NCBI RefSeq assembly: GCF_009707365.1
Contig: NZ_CP046122.1
Span: 3,286,001 to 3,350,000, forward strand
Direction of reading: 5' to 3'
Length of the DNA: 64,000 bases
DNA from: Microlunatus sp. Gsoil 973
GTDB taxonomy: Bacteria > Actinomycetota > Actinomycetes > Propionibacteriales > Propionibacteriaceae
This document shows, piece by piece, positions 28,135-36,735 of the stretch. The notes under the pieces are model-generated. The model was not told the DNA's origin and ran no database searches. It worked only from the letters and a program-made list of their open reading frames with translations. The position numbers and the translations under genes were made by a program. Within the stretch, counting starts at the first letter, position 1. Each line of letters begins with the position of its first letter.

Positions 28135-28818
28135 GCGGGTTCAGCTCCTGTCGGTGCGTCCAGGTCGGGGCCGGCGACGGGTTGCCGGCCAAGATAGCGT
28201 GACGGTACCGCCATCGTCCGGCCCTGGTTCCACGGCCGCTGCCAGCCTCCCCGAGTCAGGACGCCGTTCAACACATAGGCGGTGAATCCCCAGATCAACA
28301 GGTCGTCGACCAGGGAATCCCGGTCCTCGCCGGCCGCTCGGGTGGACCATCGTGTAGCGGTTCCCCGGAGTCGTGAGGTCCGCGATCGGCACTCGGCGGA
28401 CCGCCGCGACCTCACCAGGATCGACCACGGCGACCGGCGTGGTCTGCCGCCACCAGCCGAGCACGGGCGTCACCTGGAACCCGGACACCTCGAGATCCAG
28501 CGGCGACATCTCGCCGAAGACCTCGACACCGGACGGATCGAGCCCGGTCTCCTCGGCCGCCTCTCGGAGCGCGGCCGCCACCAGGTCGGCGTCGCCGTCC
28601 TCCAGCCCGCCGCCGGGGAAGGCTACCTGCCCGGGGTGGGAGCGCAGCGACGCGGCACGCTCGATGAAGAGCAGATCGGGCCCGCGACGATCTTCGCCGA
28701 AGAGCACCAGGACGCCGGCCGGGCGGCCTGCTGCAGGTTCGGCGGCAAACGTACGTTCTGCTTCGGAAAGGCTGTGCTGCAACGGCCGCAGCCAGGTAGG
28801 CAGCTCGTGGTCGGTCAC
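28131..28818 (-). CDS. CoA pyrophosphatase-type NUDIX hydrolase (frameshifted)
   Basis: The first two thirds read in one frame from the GTG at 28818: FIERAASLRSHPGQVAFPGG, then the NUDIX box with REAAEETGL and ADLTTPGNRYTMVHPSGR. This is the layout of the NudL/CoA-diphosphatase branch (Rv3672c position). Near 28335 the frame is lost, and DSLVDDLLIWGFTAYVLNGVL continues in another frame to 28131. One extra base in a GGCCGGCGAGG stretch explains it. The start overlaps the stop of the thioredoxin-like gene (GTGA). Confidence 0.82.
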
Positions 28819-29433
28819 AGCCGCACCCGGAGATGATCATGGATCAACGCGCGCAGCTGGGCATCGCTGGTCAACGGCTTGACCTGGCGGTAGACGATCC
28901 TGCCGTGCGCGTCGACCAGGAACGTCTGCGGCACTCCGATGATCTTGAGCGGACCCTTGACCTGCTGGTGCGGGTCCCGCACCTGGGGGGTAGCGCCACC
29001 TCGCGCTGCCGGCGAACCCGATCGCGGCGGCCGGATCGGGATCGGCGTAATCGATGCCGATGAAGTCGACCTTGTCGCCTGCCTCTTCGGCGACCGTTGC
29101 CAGGTGCGGCGCCTCGATCCGGCAGGGACGGCACCACTGTGCCCAGATGTTGATCACCATCGGCCGGCCACGGAGACCGGCCAGCCGGACAGTGCGGTGA
29201 CTGCCCAGGCAGCCCAGGGTGACGTCGGGCAGCCCGTCGGACAGCGCAGCCCGGTCGCCGGACCTGGGGCAGTCGGGGATGCCGGCCCGTTTCCTGGCGG
29301 ACTGCAACTGCTTCTCCGAGGGCCGAGGAGCGGCAGCCGTCGCCTGGTCCGGGGACGGCGTGGCCGCAGGTGATCCGCTGCATCCGGCGAGCATCAGCAC
29401 GACAGCCAGGGCGGCGAGAAGGCGCCGCATCAT
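28815..29433 (-). CDS. TlpA/thioredoxin-like lipoprotein (frameshifted)
   Basis: The N-terminus is a lipoprotein signal: [20 protein letters not shown], with the lipobox Cys near 19. The thioredoxin fold has the active site [15 protein letters not shown] (CxxC) near residue 110, so it is a membrane-anchored extracytoplasmic disulfide oxidoreductase (Rv3673c position). After SARWRYP the frame breaks at a C6 run (28985-28990 as G6 on the plus strand). The remaining [28 protein letters not shown] continues in another frame to the stop at 28815. One extra C would account for this. Confidence 0.82.
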
Positions 29434-30177
29434 CCTCGGGGTTCCCGGACCAGCTTCGCCGCCTTGGTCTGATCGGTCGGTCCCTCGCCGTAGGACGGGC
29501 ACCAGCGGGCAATCGGGCAGGCACCGCAGGCAGGATTGCGGGCATGGCACCGTCGGCGCCCGTGCCAGATGACGTTGTGACTCAGCTGGGTCCAATCCTT
29601 GCGCGGGAACAGCGAGGCCACCTCGGCCTCGATCTTGTCCGGCTCGGTCTGTTCGGTCCATCCGAACCGGCGGACCAACCGGGCGAAATGGGTGTCGACG
29701 GTGATCCCGGGGACGCCGAACGCGTTACCGAGCACCACGTTGGCGGTCTTGCGGCCGACGCCGGGCAGGGGTGACCAGTTCCTTGAGTTTGCCGGGCACC
29801 TCACCGCCGTATCGCTCGACCAGGTCGGCCCCGAGTTTCATCAGGGTCTCGGTCTTGGCCCGGAAGAATCCGGTCGGCTGCAGCAGGGTCTCCAGCTCGG
29901 CCCGGTCGGCGGCAGCGTACGCCGCGGCGTCGGGATATTTCGCGAACAGCACAGGGGTGACCAGGTTGACCCGCTTGTCGGTGGTCTGGGCCGACAGGAT
30001 TGTGGCGACCAGCAACTCCAGCGGGGTGGTGAAGTCGAGCTCGGTGTGGGCGTCGGGATAGGTCTGGGCGAGCACCCGGTTGATGGTGCGCGCCCGCCGC
30101 ACCAGAGCCGTACGACTCGGGTCACCGGTCTCGGCTTTGGCGGCGCTCCGGCTGCCCCGGGTCGGACCTGACGTCAT
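29430..30177 (-). CDS. nth: Endonuclease III (frameshifted)
   Basis: This DNA glycosylase and AP lyase removes oxidised pyrimidines. The N-terminal part has [22 protein letters not shown]. The HhH motif [13 protein letters not shown] holds the catalytic Lys, and VDTHFARL holds the catalytic Asp. The [4Fe-4S] ligands [17 protein letters not shown] are spaced C-x6-C-x2-C-x5-C. The two parts lie in different frames: KLKELVT at about 29772, then LPGVGRK. One extra C in a C4 run (29768-29771) explains the break. The ATG at 30177 is chosen from family length. The stop overlaps the lipoprotein gene start. Confidence 0.88.
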
Positions 30178-30340
30178 GACGATCAGCCTACTGACGGGGC
30201 CCGACAGCCCGGCACGGCGGCTTCGGGGACGTTCGGTCACGGAGCGGTCGCAGTCCGACGGTGCCTGCACCGGTCCGGGTGCGGTCCCAGGCCCATGACT
30301 GTAGCCTGTGCGAGGAAATTGCAGATGACCAGGAGGGCAC

Positions 30341-31018
30341 GTGGACCCCGAAGTCTTGAAACAGGCTCCGCTGTTCAAGGGACTTGAGGACGAGGCAGTA
30401 GCTGCACTGTCAGCTGCGATGGGGACGGTCAAGCTCGCCAAGGGCGAGATCCTGTTTCACGAGGGTGACACCGAGGACCGGCTGTATGTGGTGGTCAGCG
30501 GCAAGGTGAAGCTGGGCCGCAGCGGCTCGGCGGGCCGGGAGAACCTGATGGCCGTCCTCGGGCCTGGACAGATGTTCGGGGAGCTGTCGGTCTTCGACCC
30601 CGGTCCTCGCTCGACCACCGCGACTGCGGTGACCTCCGCGGAGTTGCGGGTCCTGGAGCACGACGTGCTGAACAAGTGGCTGGTCGGCCGGCCGGAGGTG
30701 GCCCAGGGCCTGCTGAGCCAGCTGGCCGGCAGGCTCCGGCGGGCCAACGACACCAACGCCGATCTGGTCTTCTCCGATGTGCCCGGCCGGGTGGCCAAGG
30801 CCCTGCTGGATCTGGCGACCCGCTTCGGTGACCATCGCGAGGACGGGATCCACGTTCATCACGATCTGACCCAGGAGGAGCTGGCCCAACTGGTCGGCGC
30901 CTCCCGGGAGACCGTGAACAAGGCACTGGCCGACTTCGCTGCGCGGGGCTGGATCCGGCTCGAGCCGCGGTCGGTCACCCTGATCGACGTGGAACGGGTC
31001 GAGCGCCGCGCCCGGTAG
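30341..31018 (+). CDS. crp: CRP/FNR family transcriptional regulator (Crp/GlxR-like)
   Basis: This is a 225-residue regulator. The cyclic nucleotide-binding fold (about 10-120) has the phosphate-binding cassette [19 protein letters not shown], where FGELS and the RS pair contact cAMP in this family. The C-terminal helix-turn-helix reads [29 protein letters not shown]. Both length and position beside nth match the Rv3676/GlxR orthologue. The GTG start has AGGAGG six bases upstream, and TAGCCT lies at 30302-30307. It is likely a global regulator of carbon metabolism. Confidence 0.93.
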   Translation: MDPEVLKQAPLFKGLEDEAVAALSAAMGTVKLAKGEILFHEGDTEDRLYVVVSGKVKLGRSGSAGRENLMAVLGPGQMFGELSVFDPGPRSTTATAVTSAELRVLEHDVLNKWLVGRPEVAQGLLSQLAGRLRRANDTNADLVFSDVPGRVAKALLDLATRFGDHREDGIHVHHDLTQEELAQLVGASRETVNKALADFAARGWIRLEPRSVTLIDVERVERRAR

Positions 31019-31038
31019 GCCCACGCCGGGTTCCCCGT

Positions 31039-32577
31039 CTAGGACGCGCCGAGGGTCGCACGGGTGGTGTGTGACTGGCCGTCCCGCTGGTAGGTCAGGC
31101 TCACCGCTGTGCCAGGCGCGTAGTAGTGCGTCGCTGCGATCAGCCCGTCCGCCGTTGTGACGGTGAAGCCGTTCAACGACGTCACCACATCGCCTGCCTG
31201 CAGTCCGGCTTCGGCGGCGGCGCTTCCGGGCTTGACGCTCTGCAACTCCACACCCGTCGTGGTCGAGCCGAGGCTGCTCCCGTCGGTTCCGGAGATGGTC
31301 ACCCCGAGTACCGCGTCGTCGGACTTGCCGGTTGCGATCAGCTGCGAGGCGACCCGGACCGCAACATCGGACGGGATCGCGAATCCGATACCGATGTTCC
31401 CGGCCTGTTCACCGCCAGAGCCCTCGTCGGTTGACGCGATCGAGGAATTGATCCCGACCACCGACCCATTCAGGTCGACCAATGGTCCGCCGGAGTTGCC
31501 GGGATTGATCGCGGCGTCGGTCTGGACAGCCATGTACACGGCATCGTTGTTCTCTCCGGACCGGACCGGGCGGGCGACATTGGAGACGATGCCGCTGGTC
31601 ACGGTCTGCGACAGTCCGAGTGGTGCCCCGACCGCGACCACGGACTGCCCGGTGCTGATCGAACCGGACTTGGCGAAATCGGCGGGCACCAGGTTCTTCA
31701 CGCCGCTGACCTTGATCACCGCCAGGTCATCGGTCTCGTCGGTCCCGACCACCTTGGCCGATGCAGTCCGGCCGTCGCTGAAGGTCACCGTGATCTTGGA
31801 CGGGCCGTTCGGCTGCATGCCGCCCAATCCACCGTTGGTCTGGCTGAGCGCTGCCACGACGTGGTTGTTGGTCAGGATGTGGCCCTTCTTGTCCAGCACG
31901 ACTCCGCTTCCGATGTCACCGCTGTTGCCGGCCTGCACCGTGATTGTGACCACCGACGGCTCGATCACCTTGGCCGCGCCCTCCACTGTCCCGTCGGCCT
32001 TGGCCTGTTGGGGCGCCGTCTGGGTCGTGACGGCGATCGGCGAGGCGATGCTTCCCGACCCCTGGTCGAGGAATGCATACGAGCCGATCCCCGCACCGGC
32101 GCCGATCACCGCGGCCAGGGCAAGAGAGGCGATCACCAGTGGCCCGCGGCGCCGGTTGCCGCGCCGGCTCGGCGGCTGGTTGCCTGCTGCCGGCGGCGTT
32201 GTCCCGCCCGATGTTCCGTACGGGCCGGGCTGCTCGGAGGTGAACGCCTGACCGTACGGGTTTCCCGGTCCGTACGGGGTGTGCTGCTGATAGCCGGTCC
32301 TGCCGTAGGCAGTGGTCCGGAAGGGGTCGGCCGGTGGGTAGCTGTAGCCGCCGTGCGGGCTCTGCTGATAGCCGGGATGATCGGCCGAGGGGGTGCCGAA
32401 GCCGTGGGCGGCGCCGGGCGGGTTGACGCCGGGGCCATCGGACGGGGGCACATTGGGCTGGGGCCCGTCGGGCTGGGGCGCTATGGGCTGGGTCGGCTCC
32501 GCTCCGGAGTCGGCACCGAACGGGTGGCCGAAGGGCTGCGCCCGGCCCTCCGGGTTTTCCGGCAACTGTTGGTTCAT
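31039..32577 (-). CDS. HtrA/DegP-like S1C serine protease with PDZ domain
   Basis: This is a 512-residue membrane-anchored protease. The first 140 residues are a Pro/Gly/Tyr-rich cytoplasmic tail. One membrane segment follows (LVIASLALAAVIGAGAGIGSYAFL). The trypsin-like domain has the triad His in LTNNHVV, Asp in TDETDDLAVIKV and Ser in NPGNSGGPLVDLNG. A C-terminal PDZ domain (about 420-500) has GSAAAEAGLQAGDVVTSLNG. The active site faces outside the membrane. This is the common actinobacterial HtrB/PepD arrangement. It converges on crp with 20 bp between the stops. Confidence 0.92.
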   Translation of the reverse strand: MNQQLPENPEGRAQPFGHPFGADSGAEPTQPIAPQPDGPQPNVPPSDGPGVNPPGAAHGFGTPSADHPGYQQSPHGGYSYPPADPFRTTAYGRTGYQQHTPYGPGNPYGQAFTSEQPGPYGTSGGTTPPAAGNQPPSRRGNRRRGPLVIASLALAAVIGAGAGIGSYAFLDQGSGSIASPIAVTTQTAPQQAKADGTVEGAAKVIEPSVVTITVQAGNSGDIGSGVVLDKKGHILTNNHVVAALSQTNGGLGGMQPNGPSKITVTFSDGRTASAKVVGTDETDDLAVIKVSGVKNLVPADFAKSGSISTGQSVVAVGAPLGLSQTVTSGIVSNVARPVRSGENNDAVYMAVQTDAAINPGNSGGPLVDLNGSVVGINSSIASTDEGSGGEQAGNIGIGFAIPSDVAVRVASQLIATGKSDDAVLGVTISGTDGSSLGSTTTGVELQSVKPGSAAAEAGLQAGDVVTSLNGFTVTTADGLIAATHYYAPGTAVSLTYQRDGQSHTTRATLGAS

Positions 32578-32746
32578 GCCAGTTACAGTTCCTCGGCCGC
32601 CTATGGGTCAGCTGTGCATCGGCTGTTGGCTCGTTCTGAACGCTTCTGCAGCTGAAGCAGGCCACCGATCCGCCGCCGAAGTGGAAAGGTGGGTGGAGAG
32701 TAGGTACGTCCCTTCCGGAGCTGCCCGATCCTGGCGGAGGACAACG

Positions 32747-33697
32747 ATGATGACCCGTGCACGGCGTGGCCCCCGGCCGGCGCAGCTGTGGTTCATCGGC
32801 GTGACGATCGTCGCCGTCGTCGGCGTGCTGCTCGGGATTCACGTCCTGTCGGGCGATCGGGCCTACACGCCCCAGGCGGCGGTACGGCAGTACTTCACGG
32901 CCCTTACCGAGCGCGACGCCGACCGCGTCGTCGACCTGGAACCGGACCTTGATCAGCAGTCGTACGCGATCAGCGTGCTGCAGAGCCCGGACTACCGACC
33001 GCCTGCCAGGGTACGGATCGGGGAGATCGTCCGGACCGGTTCCGGCCGGGCCTCGGTCGAGACCAGCTACACGATCAACGACCAGCCGTTCACCTCGTCG
33101 ATCACCGTGGTCCGCGACGCGAGACGGTCGATCCTGGGTCTCCGCACCTGGCGCACAGTCCGGACGCTTGCCGGGGTGCAGCTGAACAGCCCGTTCTTCT
33201 CCGGGCCCAAGATCAACAACCGGCTGATCCCGCAGAACAGCGATGCGGTGCCGCCACTGTTGCCCGGCGGCTACCGGGTCACCAGCGCGCCGAATCCGCT
33301 GGCGGACGTACCACCCGCGGAGGTCGCCGTACCGGTGGGCGCCGCCGGCGCGGCCGACCTCACGCCGCGCCTCAAAGCCGGTGCAAGGATGGCGATCGAT
33401 CCGCTCGTCGCCGAGTACGTCGACCGGTGTATCGACGCGGTGAACCACCGCAAGCCGACCCGCGATTGCAGGTTCGTCGCAGGCGTCGAGGTCCGCGCCG
33501 GTGAGATGATCACCGTCGACCGGTATCCCCGAAGCAAGCTCGTGCTGTCCGACCACGGCATCCAGGTGACCACGGCGGAGAAGGGACGGCTTTGGGTCGT
33601 CGCCCCTGAGGCCCACGATCGGCATGTCCGCTACTCCGTGGCGGGGTTCGTCTACCTGAACACCGACAACGACCCGTTCTTCAGTCCGAGAATCTGA
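32747..33697 (+). CDS. Membrane-anchored extracytoplasmic protein of unknown function
   Basis: This is a 316-residue protein. A basic start is followed by one membrane segment (QLWFIGVTIVAVVGVLLGIHVL). The rest should lie outside. Residues 40-70 (AAVRQYFTALTERDADRVVDL) resemble the helical start of NTF2-like or DUF4878-like domains. The remainder has many short beta-type segments and two Cys near 236 and 247 (DRCIDAV, TRDCRF) that could form a disulfide. The ATG at 32747 has GGAGG six bases upstream. It is divergent from the HtrA-like gene and overlaps the MBL gene at its end by 17 bases. Function unknown. Confidence 0.75.
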   Translation: MMTRARRGPRPAQLWFIGVTIVAVVGVLLGIHVLSGDRAYTPQAAVRQYFTALTERDADRVVDLEPDLDQQSYAISVLQSPDYRPPARVRIGEIVRTGSGRASVETSYTINDQPFTSSITVVRDARRSILGLRTWRTVRTLAGVQLNSPFFSGPKINNRLIPQNSDAVPPLLPGGYRVTSAPNPLADVPPAEVAVPVGAAGAADLTPRLKAGARMAIDPLVAEYVDRCIDAVNHRKPTRDCRFVAGVEVRAGEMITVDRYPRSKLVLSDHGIQVTTAEKGRLWVVAPEAHDRHVRYSVAGFVYLNTDNDPFFSPRI

Positions 33698-34496
33698 CCC
33701 CGATCGACTCCAGATAGTCCAGTTGCGCACGCACCGACTGCTCAGCAGCCGGCCACACCGACGGATCGACATCGGCGTAGACCCGACGAACGATCTCGGT
33801 CGGTGTCCGATCACCCGCCGCGACCGCGGCCCGCACCTGGTCGAGCCGGTCCTGTCGGTGTTCGCGGTAGAAGGCCAGGACTCCGGCCGGATCGGCCACC
33901 CGGTCGCCGTGGCCGGGCAGGATCTCGGCCACATCATGCCGCGCAACAATGTCGATCATGACGTCCAGCGAACCCAGGTAGGCACCGAGGTCGCCGTCCG
34001 GATGCGTGATCACCGTGGTGCCCCTGCCGAGAACCGTGTCCCCGGTGAGCAGATAGCTGGTGCTGCCCGGTTCGGTGATCAGGAAGGAGATCGAGTCACT
34101 GGTGTGGCCGGGGGTCGCGACGACCTGCAACGCCAGAGCGCCGAGGGCACGACGGTAACCGTCGACCAGCAGATCCGCTCGGGAGTCGGCGACACCCGGA
34201 TCCGCTGCCATCACACGGCATCCGGCAAGTTCTGCCATCCTGCCCGCTCCGTCGGTGTGATCTCGGTGCCGATGGGTGATCCACACCGCCGCCGCGGATC
34301 CTCCGGCAGCCGCCAGCACCCTGTCCAGATGATCTTCATCCAGTGGCCCCGGATCAACGATGATCGGCGGTTGATGATCAACATCCCCGACCACCCAGGT
34401 ATTGGTGCCGTCCAAGGTCATCGGTCCGGGATTGAATGCCAGGACCTTCTGGACGACGGGGCTCACCCGTTCATAGGCGTACGGCATCAGATCCAC
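33681..34496 (-). CDS. MBL fold metallo-hydrolase (Rv3677c-like)
   Basis: This is a 271-residue metallo-beta-lactamase fold enzyme. The metal motif is ITHRHRDHTDGAGR (HxHxDH, about 74-81), the third-strand His is in VVATPGHTSDSISF, and Asp is in LLTGDTVLG. The family resembles LACTB2-like hydrolases, some of which are RNases. The GTG at 34496 lacks a good ribosome binding site; ATG at 34487 is a possible alternative. It follows the NUDIX gene on the same strand. Confidence 0.88.
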   Translation of the reverse strand: MDLMPYAYERVSPVVQKVLAFNPGPMTLDGTNTWVVGDVDHQPPIIVDPGPLDEDHLDRVLAAAGGSAAAVWITHRHRDHTDGAGRMAELAGCRVMAADPGVADSRADLLVDGYRRALGALALQVVATPGHTSDSISFLITEPGSTSYLLTGDTVLGRGTTVITHPDGDLGAYLGSLDVMIDIVARHDVAEILPGHGDRVADPAGVLAFYREHRQDRLDQVRAAVAAGDRTPTEIVRRVYADVDPSVWPAAEQSVRAQLDYLESIGVRFSD

Positions 34497-34513
34497 CCGT
34501 CAACAGCTCGTGA

Positions 34514-35203
34514 TCATGATCGCTCGGGACCGTAGTCGAAGACCCAACCGTCCGGACCGTTGACCAACCGGGGAAGGACCGTCTCGATCATGCGGTCCGT
34601 GGCCGCGGCGAGGGCGGCCGACACCGAGTCGAAGCCCGCCAACTCGATCAGGATCGACCTGGTCGGCGGCAGAACCGCGATCTCACCGGAATCGGCTGCA
34701 GCCAGCAGTTCCGTCGGAGACCTCCACTCCGCGGCGGACGTCTCGCCCGACACGTCGGCTGCCTGTTGTCCGTCCGGAAGACCCGCCAAATAGAAGAAGG
34801 TGTCGTACCGCCGCGGCTCGAACGCCGGGGTGATCCAATGCGCCCACGGCCGCAACTGCTCCGGATGGAGCCGGACGCCGGTCTCCTCCTCGGTTTCCCG
34901 GACCGCACAGGCCGTCAACGCCGGATCTGCCGGATCATGATCATCGGCGGGTACGCCGTCGAGCGGGTCGAGCCTGCCGCCCGGAAAGACCACCATTCCG
35001 GCCGCGAACGGCATCCGGGAATGCCGGTGCAGCGCGTAGGTCTCGAGCCGACGGTGATGGTCGCGCAGCAGGACGACGCTGGCCGCGGTGTGCGCGGGCG
35101 CCGGGCCGGACGGCCCGGCTGACTGCAAGCCATCGATCACCGACGCCGGGACGGCGCGATCGAGACGGGCGAGAATGTCGCGCGACGATACTCTCATCGA
35201 CAC
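34514..35203 (-). CDS. NUDIX hydrolase (NUDT19-like)
   Basis: This is a 229-residue protein with a NUDIX box that carries an insertion: FPGGRLDPLDG, then after about 12 extra residues CAVRETEEETGV. The insertion and the following WITPAFEPRRYDTFFYLAGLP match the NUDT19/RP2 branch, which hydrolyses acyl-CoA or related diphosphates. It lies 13 bp after the RidA stop and 17 bp before the MBL gene, so these three genes are probably co-transcribed. Confidence 0.83.
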   Translation of the reverse strand: MSMRVSSRDILARLDRAVPASVIDGLQSAGPSGPAPAHTAASVVLLRDHHRRLETYALHRHSRMPFAAGMVVFPGGRLDPLDGVPADDHDPADPALTACAVRETEEETGVRLHPEQLRPWAHWITPAFEPRRYDTFFYLAGLPDGQQAADVSGETSAAEWRSPTELLAAADSGEIAVLPPTRSILIELAGFDSVSAALAAATDRMIETVLPRLVNGPDGWVFDYGPERS

Positions 35204-35216
35204 TGCGTCCCGAGCT

Positions 35217-35858
35217 TCAATCGGTGGCGATCTGGGCGATGATCTCCACCTCGACCGGCGAATTCAGTGGCAGCGAGGAGACACCGACCGCACTCCGGGC
35301 GTGTACGCCGTCCTCGCCGAAGATCTCACCGAACAGGTCACTCGCACCGTTGGCCACCTTGGGTTGTGCGTCGAAGTCGGCGGTGCCGGCGACGAACGCG
35401 GTGACCTTGACGATCCTCCGGATGTTGTCGATGCCGCCGGCGGCCTCGGCGACCGCGGCGATCGCATTCAGGGCAGCGCTGCGAGCTGCGGCTGAGGCAT
35501 CCTCGACACTGACCTCGGCACCGAGTTTTCCGGTCACTACAAGCTGCCCGCCGACCAGCGGCAGTTGTCCCGAGGTGTACACGAGATCACCGAGCACCAC
35601 GGCTGGTTGGTAGGAGCCGATCGGCTGGGCAACCGACGGCAAGGTCAGGCCGAGGTCGGCGATGCGCTGGCCTGCCGTCATCCCCTGCCCGCCCTGCCGC
35701 GGTACCTCGATCGGCCGCTTCAGGTAGGCGACAAGATTCTCCGGATTCATACCCGGGACGATCTGCACCAGTTCCCAGCCGTCGGCACCCCAGTTGTCGA
35801 GGATCTGCTTGGTGGCGTGCACCAGCACCGGAACGGTCACGTACTCCCATTTCGTCAT
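35217..35858 (-). CDS. DUF4177-RidA fusion protein
   Basis: One open frame of 213 residues contains two units. Residues 1-50 are a DUF4177 domain (MTKWEYVTVPVLVHATKQIL, WELVQIVPG). Residues 60-213 are RidA, the enamine/imine deaminase family: LPSVAQPIGSYQPAVVLGDLVYTSGQLP and ending in SLPLNSPVEVEIIAQIA. RidA from residue 60 has its own ATG at 35681 with a GGCAGGGG stretch just before it. In related actinobacteria I expect two separate genes. Here the linker IEVPRQGGQG has no stop. The ATG at 35858 has AGGGTGAG seven bases upstream. RidA protects PLP enzymes from reactive 2-aminoacrylate. Confidence 0.85.
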   Translation of the reverse strand: MTKWEYVTVPVLVHATKQILDNWGADGWELVQIVPGMNPENLVAYLKRPIEVPRQGGQGMTAGQRIADLGLTLPSVAQPIGSYQPAVVLGDLVYTSGQLPLVGGQLVVTGKLGAEVSVEDASAAARSAALNAIAAVAEAAGGIDNIRRIVKVTAFVAGTADFDAQPKVANGASDLFGEIFGEDGVHARSAVGVSSLPLNSPVEVEIIAQIATD

Positions 35859-35982
35859 GTAGCTCACCCTACTGACGCCCCTCGGGTACGCCGTCTGTGG
35901 ATAACCGGCCCAAGGCGCCGACCGACATCCCTAGCGTTCCGTGCGGGCCCGACGGTCGGGTCTGAAGGAGGAACGATTCGTA

Positions 35983-36735
35983 GTGGCCACCAACTCCGGC
36001 GAGGCCGACGGCGCGGAGAGTCCCTGGCTGCGGCCGGGATTTCTGGCCAGCGGTTGCGTCGTCGTGGTGATCCTCGCCCTCGGCGTCTACGTCGGTATCA
36101 GCAGGATCACCGACCACCGGGCGGACCAGGACGACACCGCCACCGTCGCGCCCACGTCACGGTCGGGCGCGACCCAGGCAGCCCGCAGTGACCGATGCGG
36201 GTTGCCGGAGCCCGCCACCACCGGTGCCGAGCCCATCGGTCTCGACCGGCGGCACACGACCTGGCGGTACAGCAATGTCACGGCCTATCCGGTGTCCGCC
36301 GTGTACGGACCAGGCAGGACGTCGGAACACGGTTTCCGGTACTGCTTCCAGCATTCCGCCGGTGGTGCGTTGTTCGCCGCAGCGAACGCGATCGCGTTCG
36401 ACAACGCCGACGTGAGTCAGGCGCGGGCCTGGTCGGAGTACATGGTCGCCCAGGGACCCTATCGGCAACAGCAGCTCGCGGGCGACTACGTGCCTCGTGA
36501 CCCGGACCTCCGGCTGCAGATCATCGGCTACCGGATCCTCAGCTACACCGCCGACGAGGCACTGGTCGACATCGCGGCGCGGGCCTCGACCGCTCAGGAC
36601 ACCATGATCATCTCCTGTGTCTTTGACCTGGTCTGGCAGCACGGGGACTGGCACTTCACCACGAACCATCCCGATCCGGTCAATGTCGTCCGCGTCGGCG
36701 ACACGACCGGCTACTCTCCCTGGGGCGCCGACTGA
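35983..36735 (+). CDS. VirB8/TcpC-like membrane-anchored protein
   Basis: This is a 250-residue protein with one membrane segment near residues 20-42 (GFLASGCVVVVILALGVYVG) and an extracytoplasmic domain ending in an NTF2-like pattern (DEALVDIAARASTAQDTMIISCVFDLVWQHGDWHF). This form is seen in TcpC/VirB8-like subunits of Gram-positive conjugation systems and in DUF8175-type proteins. The family call is inferred from architecture and from its partner, the VirB6-like gene, whose ATG overlaps its stop by one base. The GTG at 35983 follows AAGGAGG by 11 bases. The function is not established. Confidence 0.6.
   Translation: MATNSGEADGAESPWLRPGFLASGCVVVVILALGVYVGISRITDHRADQDDTATVAPTSRSGATQAARSDRCGLPEPATTGAEPIGLDRRHTTWRYSNVTAYPVSAVYGPGRTSEHGFRYCFQHSAGGALFAAANAIAFDNADVSQARAWSEYMVAQGPYRQQQLAGDYVPRDPDLRLQIIGYRILSYTADEALVDIAARASTAQDTMIISCVFDLVWQHGDWHFTTNHPDPVNVVRVGDTTGYSPWGAD

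Noticed and set aside
29760-29775. Programmed frameshifting in nth
   Set aside because: nth is not known to use frameshifting, and a simple extra C in a C run explains the break. The same holds for the other broken core genes.
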